Source: Planctomycetota bacterium (GTDB lineage: Bacteria; Planctomycetota; Planctomycetia; Planctomycetales; Planctomycetaceae). Taken from it: a stretch of 39,326 nt of DNA. Under the pieces are notes generated by a model. It saw only the letters and a list, made by a program, of their open reading frames with translations. It did not search any database and was not told the DNA's origin. The translations under genes and the position numbers were made by a program. The DNA is taken from the NCBI GenBank assembly GCA_027623235.1, contig JAQBVJ010000067.1, positions 1 through 39,326 on the forward strand, given 5' to 3'. Below, in pieces: positions 25,923 to 35,467 of the stretch. Numbering within the stretch: the stretch's first letter is position 1; each line of letters begins with the position of its first letter.

Positions 25923-26930
25923 TCACAACGCCGATTCGACGAGCCGCAATGCGCGGCTGATGTCGCTGAAGTCGGCAACCGGGACCAGACCTCCGACCAG
26001 GCGGCGGCAGAACAGATCGAGCATGACCTGCGATTCGGTCCGCTCGGAGCTGAGTTCTTCTTTCGTGCGGACTCTCGTGCCGACACCTTCGTCGTCGTGA
26101 CAGCACCAGGTGAGACTGGTTCGGTCCAGCAATGTTGCCCATCCCGATTCGCACTCGCAGTTGATTTCCGGAAACCGCATTTCGCGCGGCGGCAGCTGAC
26201 CGTTCGAGCTGACGTCGCGTGGTGCTCGACAATCCGAAACCGCTTCGCGCAGTCGACCCCGAACCTGCTCGGCGTCGCAGTCCTGAGCGGAAATCGTCAC
26301 GCACGCCTGGAGGCACGGCGAGGATGTTTCTCTCGACGAGTACTCGACGAAAAGCTGCAGCGACCGCTCGCCGGTGGACTCAAGCCGGGCACCGACCGGG
26401 TAGGTTCGAAACAGGTTGCGTGAAAAGTCGAGCCACCCAACCAGCTGCTCGGCCATTTGCATAGGACAAGCCGGCAGATCGAGGTGCAGTTCCAGTCGCA
26501 CGGGCTGGCCGAGGTTTGTGGCGAAGAGTTCCTGCAGCCTCATTGTGGACGGCATGAACCGTCGCCACATCGCTGGCATCAGCATTAAACCCGCGTGAGA
26601 GGCACGGTCAAAGATGCGTTCGTAAAACGACGCGGAAGTGGTCAGCCAGGGGCGAATGAAAACCGGTTTCCCGCAACGCGAAAGAACATCGACGCTCGAC
26701 GGGCCAGCCCAGCCGGCGTCCATCAAAAAGATCGCCTGAATGTCGTGCCGGTGGGCGAGCTGGCTCAGCCCCGTGGCGTTTGCGGCCGAAAGGGAAACGG
26801 CCGCCTGCTCGGCACGAGCTCGGACCGAGTCGTAAACCGCTCGAACTCCGACCGACCGGCGCAGCATCTTCAAAACGGGGAGGTACTCCTCCCACTCAGT
26901 TCCGACACCGATAACACCCACATTGATCAT
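25923..26930 (-). CDS. divergent Gfo/Idh/MocA-like oxidoreductase
   Basis: A 336-residue protein. I start it at ATG 26930, where the Rossmann signature MINVGVIGVGTEWEEYLPVL begins; the frame is open another 214 codons upstream but without family similarity. The first 120 residues follow the Gfo/Idh layout: a dinucleotide strand, VRAVYDSVRARAEQ, HDIQAIFLMDAG, then CGKPVFIRPWLT, where the usual catalytic E-K-P is replaced by I-R-P. The remaining part (about 120-336) is the expected C-terminal alpha/beta half but is weakly conserved (RLELHLDLPACPMQMAEQLV). Loss of the EKP lysine suggests altered or absent dehydrogenase activity. It is upstream of the TIM-barrel isomerase by 47 bases and likely cotranscribed. 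Confidence 0.7.
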   Translation of the reverse strand: MINVGVIGVGTEWEEYLPVLKMLRRSVGVRAVYDSVRARAEQAAVSLSAANATGLSQLAHRHDIQAIFLMDAGWAGPSSVDVLSRCGKPVFIRPWLTTSASFYERIFDRASHAGLMLMPAMWRRFMPSTMRLQELFATNLGQPVRLELHLDLPACPMQMAEQLVGWLDFSRNLFRTYPVGARLESTGERSLQLFVEYSSRETSSPCLQACVTISAQDCDAEQVRGRLREAVSDCRAPRDVSSNGQLPPREMRFPEINCECESGWATLLDRTSLTWCCHDDEGVGTRVRTKEELSSERTESQVMLDLFCRRLVGGLVPVADFSDISRALRLVESAL

Positions 26931-27695
26931 TCGAAACGTGCGGGATTGAGGCTGTTGCGGAGCCGCCGGCGACCTTGGCCATTTCGCAGCGCAACCAATG
27001 GTTGTTTTTTCCGGAACGCTTTCGGCGCTGATCGGCACCGAAAGTCCGAACCAGCGTTCAGAACAAACAAGCCTCGCGTGCGCTCGCGGCCAGCCTGCGG
27101 AAAAAGCCAAGGAGAGTAACACAAAACCGGCGCCAAGGCAGCTCGCTTTGAGAATAAGAAAACGGCCGGAATAAACCGCTCTGACGGTCTGGTCAAACTG
27201 GACCGGTTTCCGATAACTTCGCAGCCTGCGCTCCACTTTTCTAATTCTCATCGGGAATCGAACCTGGCAACAAACCGGGAAGTGGTCGCAGATTCGGAAC
27301 GCGGATCCATCCGCGGAGTACAGATTATTTCCAGCGTCCGAGCTGGCAGACACTTGCGGAAACAGCCGCCGGAATTCTCCGAATCGGTTGCCGTCCGGCA
27401 CCGCGGCTGAGTCATCGTCAACTGAATCAGTTCTCGGCAATCCGTCAAATCCAAAGTGGAACGGTTTGTCGGAGAACTCGAAGCTGCACTTTACAAGAGT
27501 GCGGTTCTTCCGCGTTCTGGCGAACGCAGCGACGTCGATTTGAATTCTCCGACAAAGCTCCGGGAAGTTCACGGTTGCAGCAGGTTTCTCTCAGCACGCG
27601 ATGCGGGTTTTATCGCCACGCCGATTTCATCGAGCTCGTTTTTCCGAGTCGCGAAAAGTCAGCGCTGGTTTTTCAGGAATGGCAGGGAGCCGTCA
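26931..27695. other. long divergent intergenic region, Gfo/Idh / SNF2
   Basis: This 765-base gap has no gene I can support. Frames extending both neighbours upstream stay open through it (214 codons on the minus strand, 80 on the plus strand) but carry no family similarity. One minus-strand stretch near 27070-27160 is hydrophobic enough to resemble a membrane segment. It should contain the promoters of both divergent genes. Confidence 0.45.
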
Positions 27696-30600
27696 GTGTC
27701 GCTTGCAAAGGTTCTGGAGTCGCGTTTTCGCGGAGACATCCGCTTTCGAGGCCAGGCGTACGTCGCCAGCGAACGCGTTGAGATTACGCACGTCACGGAC
27801 GAGCGGGTCTACGGCGTCGTGCATGACGGCCAGGAATTTCAGACGCAACTGTCGCGCGAAGAAAGCCGCCTTGCCACGTTCTGCACGTGCGCGCAGCCCG
27901 GCGAACAGGAAGTGCTGTGCAAGCACGTCTGGGCGACGATTCTGGCCACAGACGACGAGGGTTACGTCAGCAGCCCGCCCAGGTCCGGCTACTTCCCGCC
28001 GTTCCTGGCGATTGAGGATCCGACCACGCTCGACTTTGACGATGACCTCCTGGGCGACCTCACGCCCGGCGACGTTTTCATCCCGCCTCCGACGGCACAG
28101 CGGGAACGCCCGCAGGCACCTCAGGTTGAAAAACCGCTCACCGAGTGGGAACGCAAGCTCAAAGTGATCAGCGATGAACTTGACGAAGGCGAGCTGTCTT
28201 CGGCGACCACCCGCGATCGTGAGATTGTCTATCATCTCGATTTGGCCGCCAGTCGCGAGCACGGGCAGATTGTCATCGACGTCGTCCAGCGACAGCGCCG
28301 AGCCAACGGCGCGTGGGGCAAAGTCAAACCACTCAAGCTGAAACCCGGCAAGCTGGAGGAAATTGAACACGAGGACGACAGCCGCGTTCTCGCGCTGATG
28401 GGCGGCGGCGTTGTCGACCGAACCAACTGGCTTGGTCAGCCGAACGATTTTCAATCGGCAATGTATCGGTATCGGCTTCCGCCGGACCTCGCCCGTGAAG
28501 TGCTGCCGGCGATCTGCGCAACCGGCCGGCTGGTAATCCTCAACGCCGAAGGTGAGACCGACGAGCAACCGCTCAAGTGGGACGACGGCCCGCCCTGGGA
28601 ACTGTCGATGAAGGTTGTCTTCGAGGAAGAATCGGAGACGTGGACTCTGGTCGGCCGTCTGACTCGCAAAGAGATGGAGAAAACGAGTGACGTCCGCGAC
28701 GTGACGCTCATCGTGCCCGGAGGCTTCGTGATTCGAGGCCACTCCGTCGCACCACTCGAAGATTTCGGAGCGTACGAGTGGATCAAGCTGCTCCGCGCGC
28801 GGGAGCCGGTTCAAGTTCCGGACGGTGAGGAAACCGCGTTCGTCGACCGGCTGCTCGACATGCCATCCACACCGAACCTCGAGCTGCCGGAGAAGCTGCG
28901 TCTTGAAGAATTCACCCCCGGGCTCAGCCCGATCCTGACCGTCCACGCGCCGCGCGGACGGTGGCGTCACGAGAAACTGCGAGCGGAACTCGACTTCGAC
29001 TACGAAGGCACGATGGTTCGCGGATCGAGCCGTCGGTCGGTCATCGTGCAGCGCGAACAGGGACGCTGCCTCGTGCGAAACCGAAAGGCTGAACAGGAAT
29101 ACTGGAAGCTGCTGGAGACCAACGGCTTCCGTCGGCTGCTTGATCGCCGCCGCGGAGTACACGATGTCGAGATCACTGTACACGGCCTTGGGCCGGCTGT
29201 GCGGCAGCTCATGGATGCGAACTGGGTCGTGCGGGCTGACGGAAAATCTGTCCGTCAGGCGGGCGAGGTTCAGTTTCGAGTTCACACCTCAATCGACTGG
29301 TTCGAGCTGCATGCGGACGTCGATTTCGGAGGCCAGAATGTCGCGCTGCCCGAACTGCTGGCGGCGCTGTCACGCGGCGAAACGACGATTCGCCTGGACG
29401 ACGGGTCGCTCGGTGTTCTTCCGGAAGAGTGGCTCGAGAAGTACGGGCTGCTGGCTGGCCTTGGCACTGCTGAGGGCGATCATTTGCGTTTTGTGAATAC
29501 GCAGGCCGGTCTGATCGACGCGCTGCTCGTCTCGCAGGACTCCGTCGACTACGACGAGAAGTTCCTCACCCTGCGCGACCGCATGCGGTCGTTTGACGGA
29601 GTCAAAGCGGCGGCACAGCCGAAAGATTTCAAGGGCGAACTGCGAGGCTACCAGCGGGAAGGCCTCGGCTGGCTTGAGTTCCTTCAGGAGTTCGGCTTTG
29701 GCGGCTGCCTGGCCGACGACATGGGCCTCGGCAAAACGGTTCAGATGCTCGCCCTGCTGCAGGACCGCGTTAAGCAGAAAGACAGCGGCAACTTTCCGTC
29801 GCTCATCGTGGTTCCCAAGTCGCTGATGTTTAACTGGGAGCAGGAAGCGACCAAGTTTACGCCGGAGCTCAAAGTTCTTGAGTATGCCGGGCTGGAACGG
29901 GCGCAGTTGCGGGACGAATTTCATAAGTACGACATCATCCTCACAACCTACGGCACGCTGCGACGCGATATTGTCCAGCTGAAAGATACGAAGTTCGACT
30001 ACGTCGTCCTGGATGAGGCGCAGACGATTAAGAACGCAGCCTCGCAGGTGGCTCGCGCCTCGCGACTGCTCCAGGCACAACATCGTATCGCGATGAGCGG
30101 TACGCCGATTGAGAATCATCTGGGCGATCTGTGGTCGATCTTTGAGTTCCTCAACCCGGCCATGCTCGGTCGCAGTTCTCTCTTTAAACTGTACGCGACA
30201 GATTCGCAGGATCAGCAGTCACGGGAAATGCTCGGCAAGGGCCTGCGGCCATTCATCCTGCGCCGCACGAAACAGCAGGTGGCCAACGATCTGCCGGAGA
30301 AGGTCGAGCAAACCGTCTACTGCGACATGGGCAAAGAGCAGCGACGTTTGTACGACGAAATGCGGGCCCATTACCGCAACTCGCTGCTTGGCATGGTTCG
30401 CGATCAGGGCCTGGCGAAATCGCAGATGCACGTGCTTGAGGCGCTGCTTCGATTGCGTCAGGCGGCGTGCCATCCTGGTCTGCTCGCTGCCGGCAAGAAG
30501 ACGGACCCGTCCGTTAAACTCGACGTGCTGTCCGCACAACTCGACGAGATCATTCAGGAAGGCCACAAGGCGCTTGTCTTTTCACAGTTCACCAGCCTGC

Positions 30601-31016
30601 TGGCGATCGTTCGGGAACACCTCGACGAAAAAGGCGTCGTCTACGAGTACCTCGACGGTCAAACACGAAACCGCAAAGATCACGTCGAGCGGTTTCAGAA
30701 TGACAAGGACTGCCCGGTCTTCCTCATCAGTCTTAAAGCGGGCGGGCTCGGTCTGAACCTGACTGCGGCTGAGTACGTCTTTCTGCTCGATCCGTGGTGG
30801 AACCCTGCCGTCGAAGCGCAGGCGATCGACCGGGCTCACCGGGTCGGCCAGACGAACCGCGTCTTTGCGTACCGCCTGATCTGTCGCGACACGGTCGAAG
30901 AAAAAATCGCCGACCTGCAGAAACAGAAGCGGGACCTGGCCGACGCGATCCTGCACGAAAACAACAGCATGGTCAAAGGGATGACGGTCGAAGACCTCGA
31001 CATGCTGCTTTCCTAG
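27696..31016 (+). CDS. SWIM-domain SNF2-family helicase/ATPase
   Basis: A 1106-residue DNA translocase. I start it at GTG 27696, six bases after AGGGAG; the open frame reaches back to another GTG at 27456 with no ribosome site. A SWIM zinc finger lies at residues 63-77 (CTCAQPGEQEVLCKHVW, a CxC...CxH pattern). A long linker region (about 110-640) follows. The ATPase core is complete: GGCLADDMGLGKTVQMLALL (near 676), LIVVPKSLMFNWEQE, a DEAQ box (VVLDEAQTIKN, near 772), SGTPIENHLGDLWSIF, LRRTKQQVANDLPEK. The C-terminal helicase lobe has VFSQFTSLL, YLDGQTRNRKDHVERF, LKAGGLGLNLTAAEYVFLLD and QAIDRAHRVGQ. It should couple ATP hydrolysis to remodelling of protein-DNA complexes in transcription or repair. 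Its stop is 7 bases before cinA, so it heads a SNF2-cinA-mobA run. Confidence 0.93.
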   Translation: MSLAKVLESRFRGDIRFRGQAYVASERVEITHVTDERVYGVVHDGQEFQTQLSREESRLATFCTCAQPGEQEVLCKHVWATILATDDEGYVSSPPRSGYFPPFLAIEDPTTLDFDDDLLGDLTPGDVFIPPPTAQRERPQAPQVEKPLTEWERKLKVISDELDEGELSSATTRDREIVYHLDLAASREHGQIVIDVVQRQRRANGAWGKVKPLKLKPGKLEEIEHEDDSRVLALMGGGVVDRTNWLGQPNDFQSAMYRYRLPPDLAREVLPAICATGRLVILNAEGETDEQPLKWDDGPPWELSMKVVFEEESETWTLVGRLTRKEMEKTSDVRDVTLIVPGGFVIRGHSVAPLEDFGAYEWIKLLRAREPVQVPDGEETAFVDRLLDMPSTPNLELPEKLRLEEFTPGLSPILTVHAPRGRWRHEKLRAELDFDYEGTMVRGSSRRSVIVQREQGRCLVRNRKAEQEYWKLLETNGFRRLLDRRRGVHDVEITVHGLGPAVRQLMDANWVVRADGKSVRQAGEVQFRVHTSIDWFELHADVDFGGQNVALPELLAALSRGETTIRLDDGSLGVLPEEWLEKYGLLAGLGTAEGDHLRFVNTQAGLIDALLVSQDSVDYDEKFLTLRDRMRSFDGVKAAAQPKDFKGELRGYQREGLGWLEFLQEFGFGGCLADDMGLGKTVQMLALLQDRVKQKDSGNFPSLIVVPKSLMFNWEQEATKFTPELKVLEYAGLERAQLRDEFHKYDIILTTYGTLRRDIVQLKDTKFDYVVLDEAQTIKNAASQVARASRLLQAQHRIAMSGTPIENHLGDLWSIFEFLNPAMLGRSSLFKLYATDSQDQQSREMLGKGLRPFILRRTKQQVANDLPEKVEQTVYCDMGKEQRRLYDEMRAHYRNSLLGMVRDQGLAKSQMHVLEALLRLRQAACHPGLLAAGKKTDPSVKLDVLSAQLDEIIQEGHKALVFSQFTSLLAIVREHLDEKGVVYEYLDGQTRNRKDHVERFQNDKDCPVFLISLKAGGLGLNLTAAEYVFLLDPWWNPAVEAQAIDRAHRVGQTNRVFAYRLICRDTVEEKIADLQKQKRDLADAILHENNSMVKGMTVEDLDMLLS

Positions 31017-31023
31017 GTGAACC

Positions 31024-32250
31024 ATGCAGGCAGAAATTATCTCGATCGGCAGCGAGCTCACCAGCGGCGCGAAGCTCGACACAAACAGCCAGTGGCTCAG
31101 CATCGAACTCTCTGCGATCGGCATTCCCGTCCGCTTCCACGCGACGATGGCCGACGACCGGGCGGCGATGCTTGAGGTCTTTCAAACGGCGGTGAAGCGT
31201 TCCGACGTGGTCCTGATTACAGGAGGGCTCGGCCCGACGTTCGATGATCTGACGCGGGAACTCATCGCGGAAGTTCTCGGCACAGAGCTCGTTCTTGACA
31301 AAACCTCGCTGCACATCATCGAGGACATGTTCGCCAAACGCGGGCGAGTGATGGCTGATCGAAACCGGATTCAGGCGATGTTCCCCGCCGGCAGCGAGGC
31401 GATCCTCAACCCGATTGGCACAGCGCCGGGAATCTGGGCCGAGGTCCCGCGCAAAGGCAACTCACCGTGCATCTTCGCCGCGATGCCGGGCGTCCCCAGC
31501 GAAATGCGGAAGATGTACCGCGAGCAGGTCGCACCTCGACTGCCGCGCGGAAAGCAGGTCATCCGCCGGGCGATGGTCCACACCTTCGGCCAGGGCGAAT
31601 CCAACGTTGAGGAAATGCTCGGCGACCTGACCGCCCGCGACCGCAACCCGGAAGTCGGCATCACCGCCTCGTCGGCGACAATTACGCTCCGCATCGAATC
31701 GCGAGGCGACACGATCGAGGACTGCGACGCGGCCATCGCCGAGACGAAGTCGCGCATCCGCAAAACGCTCGGCGATCTCGTTTTCGGCGAGGACGACGAC
31801 ACACTCGAATCCGTCGTGATCGCGGAACTGCGAAAACGCGGCGCGACGCTTGCCACGGTCGAGTGCGCATCGCACGGCCTGCTCAGCCACGGCATCGCGA
31901 AGGCCTCATCGAGCGGCTCGACTTACCGCGGCAGCATCGTCGTTGGAGACGAAACCGCCTGGCCGCGTGATGCCACTTCGGATCCGGATCTGAACCTCGC
32001 GAGTTCTGACGGAGTCGCCGCGCTCGCGCGAAGTTGCCGCGACCAGTTCCAGGCGGACTACGCGCTCGCCGTTTCGCCGTTTTCCAGACCGGACGGCGAC
32101 GACCCGCCGCTCGTGTTCGTCGCGCTGGCTCACAAAGACGGTGTCGAAGTGAGCGAGCAGGCGATTCTCAGCGACCTGACCATCGCGCGGCCGCGAGCTG
32201 TCAAGACGGTCGTCAACCTGCTGCGTCTGCACTTGCTCAATCCGTTGTGA
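31024..32250 (+). CDS. cinA: CinA-like protein with degenerate NMN-deamidase domain
   Basis: A 408-residue competence/damage-inducible CinA homologue. The start at 31024 follows AGGTGA. The N-terminal molybdopterin-binding-like (MoCF) domain is intact: MQAEIISIGSELTSGAKLDT, TGGLGPTFDDLTRE, and FAAMPGVPSEMRKMY. This half carries ADP-ribose pyrophosphatase activity in characterised CinA proteins. The C-terminal PncC-like domain (from about residue 265) is unusual. The AESCTGG nucleophile motif reads VECASHG at 279-285, so the catalytic Ser is replaced by Cys281, and the later GIAGPGG-like loop reads AVSPFSRPDGDD. NMN deamidation is therefore doubtful. Residues such as GSTYRGSIVVGDETAW still follow the family frame, so this is not a frameshift. 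It is 7 bases after the helicase gene and 10 bases before mobA. Confidence 0.85.
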   Translation: MQAEIISIGSELTSGAKLDTNSQWLSIELSAIGIPVRFHATMADDRAAMLEVFQTAVKRSDVVLITGGLGPTFDDLTRELIAEVLGTELVLDKTSLHIIEDMFAKRGRVMADRNRIQAMFPAGSEAILNPIGTAPGIWAEVPRKGNSPCIFAAMPGVPSEMRKMYREQVAPRLPRGKQVIRRAMVHTFGQGESNVEEMLGDLTARDRNPEVGITASSATITLRIESRGDTIEDCDAAIAETKSRIRKTLGDLVFGEDDDTLESVVIAELRKRGATLATVECASHGLLSHGIAKASSSGSTYRGSIVVGDETAWPRDATSDPDLNLASSDGVAALARSCRDQFQADYALAVSPFSRPDGDDPPLVFVALAHKDGVEVSEQAILSDLTIARPRAVKTVVNLLRLHLLNPL

Positions 32251-32260
32251 GGAGCCGGTG

Positions 32261-32869
32261 ATGTTCGAACCGAAACGGCAGTCTGGCGGAGTCGTCCTGT
32301 GCGGCGGCAAAAGCTCGCGCATGGGTCAGCCGAAACACTCACTCCCCATTGGCGACGAACTGCTCCTGCAACGTGTCTGCCGAATCCTGGCTGAGATCGT
32401 TTCCCCGATCATCGTCGTCGCGGCTGTCGATCAGGATCTCCCGCCGCTGCCCGACTCAATCCGCATCGTCCGCGACGAATTCGACTCGCTCGGCCCCCTG
32501 GCCGGTATCGCGACCGGCCTCGCCGCATTGCAGGCGGACTGCGATTCGGCTTTCGTCACGTCCTGTGACGTGCCGCTCCTTAAACCGGAATTCGTGCGAG
32601 CAATCATCGAGAAACTCGGCAGCCACGACGTCGCCGTTCCCAGCGACGGCAAGTACGACCACGTCCTCGCCGCGGCGTATCGAACAAATCTTGGCCTCAC
32701 CGCAAGAGAGTTACTGACCGCCGGCCAGCGTCGCCCGCTAAGGCTGATTGAATCGTCGAATTCGCTCCGCATCCCCGTCAACGACCTGCGCCAGGCAGAC
32801 CCGAATCTCGATTCCCTCCGCAACGCGAACACGCAGGAAGAGTACGAAGCCATCCTGAAACTTCTGTAG
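32261..32869 (+). CDS. mobA: molybdenum cofactor guanylyltransferase MobA
   Basis: A 202-residue nucleotidyltransferase that attaches GMP to molybdopterin to form the guanine dinucleotide cofactor. The ATG at 32261 is favoured over the GTG at 32258 because AGGAG ends six bases before it. The signature GGVVLCGGKSSRMGQPKHSL matches the LAGGxSxRMGxDK loop, with QPK instead of the usual DK. Further blocks are DSLGPLAGIATGLAAL, FVTSCDVPLLKPEF (metal-binding Asp) and an alpha/beta C-terminus ending in NANTQEEYEAILKLL. Related NTP-transferases (MocA, CTP-dependent) are less likely given the short length and the GPLAGI block. It follows cinA, whose N-terminal domain shares the molybdopterin-binding fold, so the pairing may be functional. 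Confidence 0.85.
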   Translation: MFEPKRQSGGVVLCGGKSSRMGQPKHSLPIGDELLLQRVCRILAEIVSPIIVVAAVDQDLPPLPDSIRIVRDEFDSLGPLAGIATGLAALQADCDSAFVTSCDVPLLKPEFVRAIIEKLGSHDVAVPSDGKYDHVLAAAYRTNLGLTARELLTAGQRRPLRLIESSNSLRIPVNDLRQADPNLDSLRNANTQEEYEAILKLL

Positions 32870-32991
32870 AGCCCGGCCGAAAACTGCAACTCTGTTGGCC
32901 TTGCCGGGCTTGCGTGGCAATAATGGTTGCCGATGCGACTGGCATCCCCTGCCCCGCTTTCCCGCCTCAATTTCCCTTCTGGAGTCCGGCC

Positions 32992-35463
32992 ATGTCTTCG
33001 GTCCGGTTTCTCGCCGCCTGCCTCTTCACCGTTTCCGTTTTAACTGCGAATGCGGCTGTGGCCGACTTCGTGGTCGCTCCGGCCCAGGTCGCCCTGCAGC
33101 GCAACTTCGCGCAGGTTCAACTGGTGGTGACTCAGTCCGTTGACGGCCAGGTCAGCGAGCGATCCGACGATCTCACGCCGAGCTCGAAGTTTGTGTCTTC
33201 CGATCCGAAGATCGCGACGGTCGACGAAGCCGGGCGTGTCGTCGCGGTTTCCAATGGTCAGGCAAAGCTCACCGTCACGGTCGACGGGAAAACGGTCGAG
33301 GTCCCGGTGACCGTAACCGAGATTGTCGAGTCGCCGCTGCTGGACTACGCACGCGACATCGCGCCGGTGCTCAGCAAGGCTGGCTGCAATCAGGGGGCCT
33401 GCCATGCTCAGCAATACGGACAAGGAGGATTCAAGGTGTCGGTGTTCGGCTCCGACCAGTCGGATGACCGCGAGGCAATTATTCGTGACCGGCAACAGCG
33501 GCGAACAAATTTTATCTCGCCCGAAGAGAGCCTGTTCCTTCTGAAGCCGACGATGCAGATTCCGCACGGTGGCGGGAAGCGGATGCAGGCTGGTTCGGTC
33601 GATCATCAGATCCTCGTCGCGTGGCTCAGAGGCGGAGCCCCGGGTCCGGTGAAGGATGCGCCGAAAGTTGTCGGGCTGCAGGTCGTTCCGAAACAACGAG
33701 TCGGCGAAGCGGGCCTCAAGCAGCAATTGCGGGTCGACGCGACTTACTCGGACGGCTCAACGAGAGACGTGACGGCGTGGGCAAAGTTCGACTCGATGGA
33801 CGAAGCAATCCTCGATGTCACCGCGACGGGTTTCGTCTCGACGCTCGATGCCGGACAGGCTCCGGTGATGATTCGCTTTGAGGGCCAGGCAGCAATCAGC
33901 ATGTTTGTTGTGCCGTACGAAAAAGAATTTCAGCTCACCGACTGGAAGAGCGCGGATGGAAGCTTCGTCGACGAACTGGCGGCCGCAAAGTTTCAGCAGC
34001 TGGGCATTCAGCCGTCGCCTCTGTGCGATGACGCGACGTTTGTGCGGCGGGCGTTTCTGGATGCGACGGGAACTCAACCAACGATCGAGCAGGTTCAGGC
34101 GTTCCTGAAATCGGACTCGCCGAAAAAACGCGAGGCGCTCATCGACGAGCTGCTGGGCCTCACCGGCGATCCTGACCGGGACATCCACAACGACAGCTAC
34201 GCGGCGTACTGGACACTGAAGTGGTCAGACCTGATCCGCAACACCAGCAAAGGCGGCGGCGTTGAGCTGGCCATGTGGTCGATGCACAACTGGATGAAGG
34301 AAGCGTTCCGTACGAACCGACCCTTCGACAAAGTCGTGGCCGAGCTCGTGACGGCCAAGGGATCTGTTTATTCGAGCGGCCCGGCGAACTACTTCCGCAT
34401 TTTCGCGAACTCAACGGACCTCACCGAAGCGACCGCGCAGCTGTTTCTCGGCGTACGGCTTGAGTGTGCGAAGTGCCATCATCATCCATTCGAAAAATAC
34501 ACGCAGGGTGACTACTACGCTTTCTCCGCGTTCTTTTCGCGAGTCGGCACGAAACGCAGCGAGGAGTTTGGCCTGTTCGGCGGCGAGTCAGTTGTCATCG
34601 TAAAATCGTCCGGCGAGGCCACTCATCCGAAAACGCGACAACGACTGCTGCCGACTCCGCTGGAGGGCGAACCGAGAGACCACCCGCTCGACCGGCGAAT
34701 CGCACTGGCGGAGTGGCTCACCGCGAAAGACAACGGCCTGTTCGCTCGGAACATCGCCAACCGCTATGTCGGGTATCTGCTCGGGCAAGGTCTGGTCGAG
34801 CCTGTTGACGACATGCGATCGACAAATCCTCCGACGAACCCGGAACTGCTTGACGCACTCGCAAAACACTTTGTGGACAGCGGCTTTGATCTGAAGCAGC
34901 TGATTCGAGCGATCATGGTCTCGCGTCTGTATCAGTTGTCGTCGGACCTGACCGAGAAAAACGCAAAGGACTCGCGTTTCTACAGCCACTTCTACGTGAA
35001 ACGACTTCCGGCCGAGGTCATGCTGGACTCCATCGACCAGGCGACGGGATCGCAGACAAAGTTCCAGAACCTGCCGCTCGGCACGCGAGCGATCGAGCTG
35101 CCGGATGCGGAGTACCCGAACTATTTCCTCAACACGTTCGCAAAGCCTCGCCGGGCCAGCGTGTGCGAATGCGAGCGGTCCCCGGATCAGAACCTCGCCC
35201 AGACACTGCATATCCTCAACGGCGACACCATCACCACGAAGCTGTCTGATAAGAACGGCCGAATCGCGAAGCTCCTTGCCGCGAAGACACCCGATGAGAA
35301 GATTATTGAGGAGCTCTACCTTGCGTCTCTGTGCCGGTCGCCACGACCAGAAGAAGTGGCCGTCGCGCAGGAGTTCGTCAAATCGAGCGAGAGCCCTCAG
35401 GTCGGATATCAGGATTTGCTCTGGGCCCTGATCTGCTCAAAGAACTTTCTATTTGTGAATTGA
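32992..35463 (+). CDS. secreted DUF1549/DUF1553 protein with Ig-like domains and haem motifs
   Basis: An 823-residue exported protein typical of planctomycetes. I start it at ATG 32992 after GGAG; this opens a signal peptide (MSSVRFLAACLFTVSVLTAN, cleavage near AAVADF). Residues about 25-105 form a bacterial Ig-like (BIG2) domain (VSSDPKIATVDEAGRVVAVS). A first haem-type motif follows, C-x4-C-H at 132-138 (GCNQGACHAQQYGQGGF), as in PSD-type cytochrome regions. A second BIG2-like domain spans about 225-310. DUF1549 runs from about 325 (FQQLGIQPSPLCDDATFVRR, AFLDATGTQP), with a CxxCH motif at 492-496 (ECAKCHHHPFEKYTQGDYYA). DUF1553 follows (LDRRIALAEWLTAKDN, VEPVDDMRSTNPPTNPELLD). The family is linked to exported polysaccharide breakdown by context only. 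No DUF1501 partner is present nearby. Confidence 0.9.
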   Translation: MSSVRFLAACLFTVSVLTANAAVADFVVAPAQVALQRNFAQVQLVVTQSVDGQVSERSDDLTPSSKFVSSDPKIATVDEAGRVVAVSNGQAKLTVTVDGKTVEVPVTVTEIVESPLLDYARDIAPVLSKAGCNQGACHAQQYGQGGFKVSVFGSDQSDDREAIIRDRQQRRTNFISPEESLFLLKPTMQIPHGGGKRMQAGSVDHQILVAWLRGGAPGPVKDAPKVVGLQVVPKQRVGEAGLKQQLRVDATYSDGSTRDVTAWAKFDSMDEAILDVTATGFVSTLDAGQAPVMIRFEGQAAISMFVVPYEKEFQLTDWKSADGSFVDELAAAKFQQLGIQPSPLCDDATFVRRAFLDATGTQPTIEQVQAFLKSDSPKKREALIDELLGLTGDPDRDIHNDSYAAYWTLKWSDLIRNTSKGGGVELAMWSMHNWMKEAFRTNRPFDKVVAELVTAKGSVYSSGPANYFRIFANSTDLTEATAQLFLGVRLECAKCHHHPFEKYTQGDYYAFSAFFSRVGTKRSEEFGLFGGESVVIVKSSGEATHPKTRQRLLPTPLEGEPRDHPLDRRIALAEWLTAKDNGLFARNIANRYVGYLLGQGLVEPVDDMRSTNPPTNPELLDALAKHFVDSGFDLKQLIRAIMVSRLYQLSSDLTEKNAKDSRFYSHFYVKRLPAEVMLDSIDQATGSQTKFQNLPLGTRAIELPDAEYPNYFLNTFAKPRRASVCECERSPDQNLAQTLHILNGDTITTKLSDKNGRIAKLLAAKTPDEKIIEELYLASLCRSPRPEEVAVAQEFVKSSESPQVGYQDLLWALICSKNFLFVN

Positions 35464-35467
35464 AAGC

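Noticed and set aside
26931..27572. 214-codon N-terminal extension of the Gfo/Idh-like gene
   Set aside because: The Rossmann start begins exactly at the ATG at 26930, and the extension has no family similarity.
27693..29285. 530-codon minus-strand open frame opposite the SNF2 gene
   Set aside because: Antisense shadow; Arg-rich translation without motifs.
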